Below, in pieces: positions 58,934-64,000 of a stretch of 64,000 bases of DNA. The notes under the pieces were generated by a model. It did not search any database. It saw only the letters and a list, made by a program, of their open reading frames with translations, and was not told where the DNA came from. A program made the translations under genes and the position numbers. The first letter of the stretch is position 1; each line of letters starts with the position of its first letter. The DNA is from JAFGDI01 sp963667715 (lineage in GTDB: Bacteria > Planctomycetota > Phycisphaerae > Sedimentisphaerales > SM23-30). Location: positions 1,550,001-1,614,000 of the forward strand of contig OY763926.1 in assembly GCA_963667715.1 (NCBI GenBank), read 5' to 3'.

Positions 58934-61045
58934 ATGACAGTAATAAATAAAGTTGAAAGAGAGATCGCAGGCAGGACATTATCATTGGAAACTGGCAAGC
59001 TCGCCAAACAGGCAGCTGGTGCCGTACTGGTAAAATATGGCGAGACAGTACTGTTGTCAACAGTTGTTGGTGCAGACCCTCGTGAAGGCCAGGACTTTTT
59101 CCCACTAACTGTGGATTATCGCGAACGTACTAGTGCTGCTGGTAAGTTCCCTGGTGGCTTCATGAAACGTGAAGGGCGTCCTACCACCAAAGAGATCCTT
59201 ACTATGAGGATGATCGACCGTCCGATCCGCCCAATGTTCCCAAAGGGCTATTTTAATGAAGTTCAGCTTCAGAACACGGTTTATTCTTATGATGATACAA
59301 ATGAGCCGGATGTAATGGCAATGATCGGTTCTTCGGCTGCTCTTTCTATATCAAGCATCCCGTTTGAAGGCCCTCTCGCTGCTGTTCGTATCGGTTGTGT
59401 TAATGATGAGTTTGTCATCAACCCAACTCCAGCGGAGCTCAAGGAAAGCACTCTCGAACTGGTGCTGGCCGGTCATAAGGATCAGGTTAACATGATCGAA
59501 GTGGCTGCCAGTCAGCTATCAGAGGAAAAGGTTCTCGAAGCTATCAAGCTAGGTCACGGCATTATCGTTGAGATCTGCTCTATGATCGACGAACTAGCCG
59601 CTAACTGTGGCAAGCCAAAGGCTGAGTTCATTGTACCTGACACTTCTGAGCTTGTTGCTATGCTCGAAGCTAAGATCGGCGAAGGCTACCGTGCCAGCAA
59701 GACTCTGGAGATCAAGCAGGATCGCTATGCTCAGGCTAAGGAACTTTTCGATGGTTTCAAAGCGGAAGTTATGCCCGAAGATGTTCCTGCTGACCAGTGG
59801 AAATACACTCCTGAACTGGTTCGTATGGCTATCGAAGATTTCGAAGAAAAGACTGTCCGTGACATGATACTCGCTGGCAACCGTAGCGCTGGCCGTAAGT
59901 ATGACGAAATTCGTCATCTCAGCGGTGAAACTGCTATTCTGCCTCGTAACCATGGTTCTTCTCTATTCACTCGTGGCGAAACTCAGGCTCTTATGAGCTG
60001 TACTCTCGGTACTTCTGGTGATGAGCAGATGGTTGACGGCCTACAGGACGAATATGGACAGCGTTTCATGCTCCATTACAACTTCCCTCCTTTCTGTGTG
60101 GGTGAAGCTCGTCGTATTATGGGCCCTGGTCGTCGTGAAATTGGTCACGGTGCTCTCGCTGAAAAGTCGCTTGCCCAGGTTGTCCCTTCTCAGGAAGACT
60201 TCCCATACATTATCAAACTTGTTAGTGATGTTCTCGAATCTAACGGTTCTAGTTCTATGGCGACCGTTTGTGCTGGTACTCTTGCTATGATGGACGCTGG
60301 TGTGCCTATCAAGGCTCCTGTTGCCGGTATTTCTACTGGTATGGTTACCGCCGATGATGGCAGCTATACACTGCTTACCGATATCCTCGGCGAAGAAGAC
60401 CACTACGGCGATATGGACTTCAAGGTCGCTGGTACAAAAGACGGCATAACTGGTATCCAGCTCGACCTAAAGGCTCGTGGTGTCAGCTTCCAGCAGATCG
60501 AAGAGACTTTCGCTCGTGCCAAGACTGCTCGTATGCAGATCCTGAAGGTTATGGAAGGTATCATCAGCGAATCTCGTCCTGAGATCTCTGTTTACGCTCC
60601 GAAGATCGTTGTTACCAAGGTACCGGTTGACATGATCGGTACTGTTATTGGCCCTGGTGGTCGCGAGATCAAGAAGATACAGGAAACCACTGGTACTAAG
60701 ATCGGTATTGAAGAAGATGGTACCGTTTTCATCTCTTGTCAGAGCGGCTACGGCCACAAGAAGGCAAAGGATATCATCGAACTCATGACCCAGCCTATGC
60801 AGGTTGGTAAGGTCTACACTGGTAAGATCGTATCTATCAAGGAGTTTGGTGCATTTATCGAACTGGCTCCTGGTCGCGAAGGCCTATGTCACGTTAGCGA
60901 ACTGAGCACCGAATATGTTCAGAACGTTTCTGACGTGTGTAAGGTTGGCGAAGAATGCCAGGTTAAGGTTATCGCTATTGACCCGCAGGGCCGTGTTAAA
61001 CTATCCCGCAAGGCAGTTGAACTCGACGCGCAGGGCGATAACTAA
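58934..61045 (+). CDS. pnp: polyribonucleotide nucleotidyltransferase
   Basis: 3'-5' phosphorolytic exoribonuclease of mRNA turnover. Two RNase PH domains (VDYRERTSAAGKFPGGFMKR in the first; FMLHYNFPPFCVGEARRIMG and DFKVAGTKDGITGIQLDLK in the second) are separated by a helical linker. A KH domain follows (MIGTVIGPGGREIKKIQETT), then an S1 domain (GKIVSIKEFGAFIELAPGRE). 703 aa is full length. ATG at 58934 with AGGTG seven bases upstream, inside a leader direct repeat. Follows rpsO as usual. Confidence 0.98.
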   Translation: MTVINKVEREIAGRTLSLETGKLAKQAAGAVLVKYGETVLLSTVVGADPREGQDFFPLTVDYRERTSAAGKFPGGFMKREGRPTTKEILTMRMIDRPIRPMFPKGYFNEVQLQNTVYSYDDTNEPDVMAMIGSSAALSISSIPFEGPLAAVRIGCVNDEFVINPTPAELKESTLELVLAGHKDQVNMIEVAASQLSEEKVLEAIKLGHGIIVEICSMIDELAANCGKPKAEFIVPDTSELVAMLEAKIGEGYRASKTLEIKQDRYAQAKELFDGFKAEVMPEDVPADQWKYTPELVRMAIEDFEEKTVRDMILAGNRSAGRKYDEIRHLSGETAILPRNHGSSLFTRGETQALMSCTLGTSGDEQMVDGLQDEYGQRFMLHYNFPPFCVGEARRIMGPGRREIGHGALAEKSLAQVVPSQEDFPYIIKLVSDVLESNGSSSMATVCAGTLAMMDAGVPIKAPVAGISTGMVTADDGSYTLLTDILGEEDHYGDMDFKVAGTKDGITGIQLDLKARGVSFQQIEETFARAKTARMQILKVMEGIISESRPEISVYAPKIVVTKVPVDMIGTVIGPGGREIKKIQETTGTKIGIEEDGTVFISCQSGYGHKKAKDIIELMTQPMQVGKVYTGKIVSIKEFGAFIELAPGREGLCHVSELSTEYVQNVSDVCKVGEECQVKVIAIDPQGRVKLSRKAVELDAQGDN

Positions 61046-61434
61046 AAAAACTGTAAACGTTCACACAATTACATAATATGTGATATGTTATACTTAGACT
61101 GAAGTACCATAAATAAGTACTACCGTTCAACTTACTAACTATTGAAATACAGGCGTAGCCTGTAATAAAAAATCAAATAGTTTCGAGCGGTAGCGAGATT
61201 CCTGAGCTTGTTTCTTGTTACTTATTACTTGTTACTAAACAATTTAAGTTGCTGTTAACTTTGGTACCAGTGCATACACTGTGAACGGTTACAAAAAACT
61301 AAAAAAATATTATAACTTATACTTGACTAGTTCTGATATATTTTATAATATATCTGTCTCGCTTGTGTTTCACCTGCGAACATAAAAATTTAATATCCAA
61401 GCCTTTAGCATTTTATAATGTTAAAGGCTTATCA
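61046..61434. other. pnp-tRNA-Ser intergenic region
   Basis: Holds 147-bp repeat copy 3 (61145-61291), then about 140 AT-rich bases with a GCCTTTAGC/TAAAGGC hairpin (61401-61431) just before the tRNA. Confidence 0.5.
61145..61291. repeat. 147-bp repeat (CAGGCGTAGCCTG family), copy 3
   Basis: Starts AATACAGGCGTAGCCTGTAA, contains TTTCGAGCGGTAGCGAG and ends CACTGTGAACGGTT. Closest to copy 2. Confidence 0.85.
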
Positions 61435-61519
61435 GGAGAGATGGCAGAGTGGTTGATTGCGGCGGTCTTGAAAACCGTTGAGGGTAAAACCTCCGGGGGT
61501 TCGAATCCCTCTCTCTCCG
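61435..61519 (+). tRNA. tRNA-Ser (anticodon TGA)
   Basis: Acceptor stem GGAGAGA (61435-61441) pairs with TCTCTCC (61512-61518), with discriminator G at 61519. Anticodon stem GCGGT/ACCGT encloses the loop CTTGAAA with TGA at 61469-61471. A long variable arm (TGAGGGTAAAACCTC) is the class II feature of serine tRNAs. T-loop GGTTCGAATCC. CCA is not encoded. Confidence 0.97.
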
Positions 61520-61568
61520 TTAATAAAACCTTCGTCCAATAGGGCGGAGGTTTTTTTACATTTAAACC
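61504..61568. repeat. tRNA-Ser 3' end plus terminator, direct repeat unit 1
   Basis: AATCCCTCTCTCTCCGTTAA through the hairpin ACCTTCGTCC/GGGCGGAGGT with its T-run (terminator at 61526-61558) to TTTAAACC. It is repeated at 61637-61701. Such duplication of a tRNA 3' end is the usual trace of site-specific integration. Confidence 0.85.
61526..61558 (+). terminator. tRNA-Ser terminator
   Basis: AAACCTTCG-TCC and GGGCGGAGGTTT form a stem followed by seven T residues. Confidence 0.85.
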
Positions 61569-61636
61569 TGCTAATGAGAACCCCCATGACGCGTCAGCGG
61601 CATTAAAGGGGTTTGCCACAAAGTGATGCGCAGCAT

Positions 61637-61701
61637 AATCCCTCTCTCTCCGTTAAAAAAACCTTCGTCGAATAGGGCGGAGGTTTTTTTACGTTTAAAC
61701 C
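61637..61701. repeat. tRNA-Ser 3' end plus terminator, direct repeat unit 2
   Basis: About 61 of 65 positions match unit 1, including the terminator hairpin. Only 68 bp separate the two units. The rest of the tRNA is not duplicated. Confidence 0.85.
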
Positions 61702-62002
61702 AACCGCGAAGCTTTAAGAGTACAAGCTTCAGCTTGTTTTTCCTAAGTAGCATAAGTCCCGAAGCACATCGGGACTTGTGATTCAAAATATAAACTTCGC
61801 CAACCATCTCAAATAATCCGGTACACAACCCACACAATAGCCGACCCCACTTTGCACTTTGCACTTTGCACTTCCTCACTTCTAAACTTATATTAATATT
61901 GACACACCCATCCCAATTTTACTATATTAGAATCTACAGTTAATCGGGTTTTACCAATAAATATAATACTCCCCGGAAACTGGGCGCAAAATAGGTAAAA
62001 AA
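61702..62002. other. intergenic region between tRNA repeat and IS3 element
   Basis: Contains the CATAAGTCCCGAAGCACATC-type hairpin (61750-61780), a threefold TTTGCAC tandem repeat (61854-61875), and nothing coding. Confidence 0.5.
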
Positions 62003-63246
62003 TAAGGTGTACTTTTGGAATAAGCCGAAGAAGGTATAAGTATTTCAGGAGACACGTTTTATGAAAGGCAAGCGTAGGAATCACAGCACTCAGTTCAAAG
62101 TTAAGGTATCATTGGCTGCGGTCAAGGGCGACAAGACTCTGGCGGAATTGTCCAAGGAATTTCAGGTACATCCCAACCAGATAACCAAGTGGAAAAAGCA
62201 ATTAACAGATTCGATGCCGGAGGTATTTTCCCGGCATCGGGATCAGGCAGCCCAGGATCAGCAGGAGCTGGTTGATAATTTGTATAAGCAGATAGGTCAG
62301 TTGACGGTAGAGCTCGACTGGCTCAAAAAAAAATCTGGACTTGACACTTGAACAGAAGCGTCAGGCGGTAGAGCCGGAGCATAAGACTTTATCGATCAGC
62401 CGTCAGTGCGAGTTGCTGGGATTATGCCGAAGCAGTTTGTATTACCGTCCTCAGGGCGAAAGTGAATATAATCGCAATCTGATGCGTCTGCTGGATGAGC
62501 AGTATATGAGAACGCCGTATTACGGAGTTCCTAAAATGACCGAATGGCTGCGTCGAGAAGGCTGTCAGGTGAACGAGAAACGAGTCCGCCGTCTGATGCG
62601 GCAGATGGGCTTAGAGGCGATATATCCGCACAATAAGCGTAATTTGAGCAAGCCGGATAAAAAGCATAAGATATATCCGTACCTGCTGAATAATGTGACA
62701 ATAGACCATGTAAACCAGGTCTGGTCATCAGATATAACCTACATTCGGATGTATCACGGCTGGCTGTATCTGACGGCGGTAATGGACTGGTACAGCCGTT
62801 ATGTGCTGAGCTGGGAATTGTCGATAACCCTGGAGCCGGATTTTTGTATAACGGCTTTGGAAAGAGCTTTGGAACAGGGCAAACCTGAGATATTTAATAC
62901 AGATCAGGGCAGCCAGTTTACCTCGACGGGTTTTACAGACGTATTGAAGAAAAACAAGATAAAGATAAGCATGGATGGCAGAGGCAGAGCCTTTGACAAT
63001 ATATTTATTGAGCGATTATGGCGATCGGTGAAGGTCGAGGAAGTATATATGAAGGACTACCAGACGGTAGCGGAAGCGACGTTAGGCTTGAGCAGATATT
63101 TTGAATTTTACAATCGGCAGCGGCTGCATGAGTCACTGGGTTACAGCACCCCACGGGAAGCGTTTTCCGGGGCTGTCGCCCCTCCAGTCGCCCTCCGGGC
63201 TCCTTCCGGGTCAACAGCCCCGGAAGCAATGGAAAAGTCCACCTTA
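62003..63246 (+). mobile_element. IS3-family insertion sequence
   Basis: Two overlapping transposase genes are bounded by imperfect inverted repeats. The left end is TAAGGTGTACTTTTGGAAT (from 62003); the right end read on the other strand is TAAGGTGGACTTTTCCATT (to 63246). About 1,244 bp, normal for the family. No clear 3-4-bp target duplication is seen, so the exact ends may be off by a few bases. GC content is higher than in the surroundings. Confidence 0.85.
62061..62351 (+). CDS. IS3 family transposase OrfA
   Basis: 96-aa DNA-binding subunit: helix-turn-helix (FKVKVSLAAVKGDKTLAELS, FQVHPNQITKWKKQ) followed by a leucine-zipper-like helix ending LTVELDWLKKKSGL. AGGAG lies before the ATG. 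It ends in a run of nine A residues (62325-62333), the place where IS3 elements normally frameshift into OrfB. Confidence 0.93.
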   Translation: MKGKRRNHSTQFKVKVSLAAVKGDKTLAELSKEFQVHPNQITKWKKQLTDSMPEVFSRHRDQAAQDQQELVDNLYKQIGQLTVELDWLKKKSGLDT

Positions 63247-63252
63247 AATTAG
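62341..63252 (+). CDS. IS3 family transposase OrfB (DDE catalytic subunit)
   Basis: 303-aa integrase-like transposase. HTH_21 region (RTPYYGVPKMTEWLRREGCQ), then the rve catalytic core with the DDE triad: first Asp in VWSSDITYI, second in NTDQGSQF, Glu in NIFIERLWRSVKVEE. It begins at a TTG overlapping OrfA by 11 bp in the +1 frame, not the -1 frame that is typical of IS3 elements. The stop codon falls just past the right inverted repeat. A Pro/Ala-rich tail (AVAPPVALRAPSGSTAP) is unusual. Confidence 0.94.
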   Translation: MTLEQKRQAVEPEHKTLSISRQCELLGLCRSSLYYRPQGESEYNRNLMRLLDEQYMRTPYYGVPKMTEWLRREGCQVNEKRVRRLMRQMGLEAIYPHNKRNLSKPDKKHKIYPYLLNNVTIDHVNQVWSSDITYIRMYHGWLYLTAVMDWYSRYVLSWELSITLEPDFCITALERALEQGKPEIFNTDQGSQFTSTGFTDVLKKNKIKISMDGRGRAFDNIFIERLWRSVKVEEVYMKDYQTVAEATLGLSRYFEFYNRQRLHESLGYSTPREAFSGAVAPPVALRAPSGSTAPEAMEKSTLN

Positions 63253-63549
63253 CAAGATTTTTGTCTAGACTATGGGGAGGGGTTTAAAATATAAAACTTC
63301 TTTACTAACTGTATTGCTATTTGTGAGAGTGCGAAATGAGAATTGTTGTGTTAAATGATTACTAAAGAATGTGTTATCAATCTTAAAGGGTTTTTTCTTG
63401 TAAGTTCTATACTGTAAAGAAATATATAAAAAATATGTAGGCTATATATTTGTTTTATTGCATTATTTGTCTGTTGTATTTAATTTGATAAAAGAGATGT
63501 ATGGTGTTTGTGTAGAACTACTATAGTTTTTTTCATGGAGTGATGTATT
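63253..63549. other. AT-rich intergenic region
   Basis: 297 bp of very AT-rich DNA after the IS element, presumably the promoter region of the gene at 63550. No distinctive structure seen. Confidence 0.4.
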
Positions 63550-64000
63550 ATGGCTGAATATATTGATGATTTTCATTGGGCAGTCCCAAAAGCTTATATT
63601 AATGCACTGACGCTATGTTTATTTGGTAAGGGGGATATTTTATATAGTAATTCAAGTGGTTACAAGGCATGGGGGGATGCATCGGCTGGTACGGAATGTA
63701 TACAGGTAAAGACTGCACCAGTAACAGATTATATAGTTAACAGCAATGATGTTTTATCAACTCAGCAAGCTGCGACAAGTAACTATAAGGTATTTAAGTC
63801 TAACTGGGATAAAGAGCTCACAATTGAAATTTTTAAGCTCGAGTCTATGGAAAAAGAAACTATTACAACCACGCAAGGACATTTGTTTTCGTTTCTTTGG
63901 AAAGGTGATAGGGATTTTCTATCTAGTGAAACAAACCATACAGTTCCACTTATGCCAGGTAAAATCAAGCTTACAAAATATATAGACTCTATAAAAAAAG
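63550..64000 (+). CDS. hypothetical protein, 3' end outside window
   Basis: Frame open from the ATG at 63550 (GGAG nine bases upstream) to the window end, 150 residues visible. It begins MAEYIDDFHWAVPKAYINAL and later reads FSFLWKGDRDFLSSETNHTV; no signal peptide, TM helix or known motif. Cysteines are rare and the composition is that of a soluble cytoplasmic or secreted protein. No family recognised. It directly follows the IS3 element, so it may be accessory DNA. Confidence 0.7.
   Translation, partial: MAEYIDDFHWAVPKAYINALTLCLFGKGDILYSNSSGYKAWGDASAGTECIQVKTAPVTDYIVNSNDVLSTQQAATSNYKVFKSNWDKELTIEIFKLESMEKETITTTQGHLFSFLWKGDRDFLSSETNHTVPLMPGKIKLTKYIDSIKK

Noticed and set aside
61435..64000. 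Prophage or integrative element at tRNA-Ser
   Set aside because: The tRNA 3' duplication is real, but no integrase or phage gene lies between the repeats or before the window end. Only an IS3 element and one partial unknown gene follow.

Overview
The window looks like a chromosomal segment of a low-GC Planctomycetota bacterium, most likely class Phycisphaerae (Sedimentisphaerales-like). This rests on the combination of prepilin-type pseudopilins (one with an H-X9-DG tail), dockerin-bearing secreted proteins, PEP-CTERM-type sorting tails (VPEPG and VPAPGA), secreted GH28 and GH92 enzymes, a Ser/Thr kinase beside a planctomycete-type ECF sigma factor, and many short intergenic hairpin repeats. 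The assignment is inference from gene content, not from a marker tree.

Layout. 1-9.5 kb: secreted carbohydrate-active enzymes (sialate O-acetylesterase-like, GH28, GH92), a chemoreceptor, a pseudopilin, and a cobalamin-riboswitch-controlled dockerin protein. 10.4-30 kb: a PEP-CTERM protein, then one long operon-like run: dockerin protein, pseudopilin, retropepsin-like/TPR protein, membrane protein, MoxR ATPase, DUF58, BatA-like, a 2,524-residue vWA plus TPR protein, and a TPR protein with a Cys cluster. 30-34.3 kb (minus strand): a zincin, a receptor Ser/Thr kinase and an ECF sigma factor. 35-38.5 kb (minus strand): rplS, trmD, rpsP, a hypothetical gene and ffh. 39-45.1 kb: a tandemly duplicated three-gene module encoding a signal-peptide/TM protein and two putative thioester-domain PEP-CTERM surface proteins. 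45.4-61 kb: housekeeping genes (comF, fmt, metK, htpX/lemA, pyrF, dapF, a glycerol-1-phosphate dehydrogenase, thiF-like, rplU, rpsO, pnp) separated by dispersed repeats, with a REP-associated tyrosine transposase. 61.4-63.3 kb: tRNA-Ser, a duplicated tRNA 3' end and an IS3-family element. The window ends in a partial unknown gene.

The strongest unexplained signal is in the duplicated module. The 3' halves of the two paralogous leading ORFs (39673-40118 and 42909-43348) share at least eight hairpins. Several have compensatory base changes between copies, and a 7-bp loop-to-downstream (pseudoknot) pairing is conserved. G-U pairs fit only a plus-strand RNA. This looks like a previously undescribed structured RNA, overlapping a coding region and sitting just upstream of the thioester surface-protein genes. 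All structure calls were made by eye and need a covariation test.

A second theme is small mobile repeats. There is a 175-bp terminal-inverted-repeat family (4 copies), a hairpin family near the REP-type transposase, a roughly 147-bp family (3 copies), and a 70-bp hairpin repeat that brackets a pseudopilin gene.
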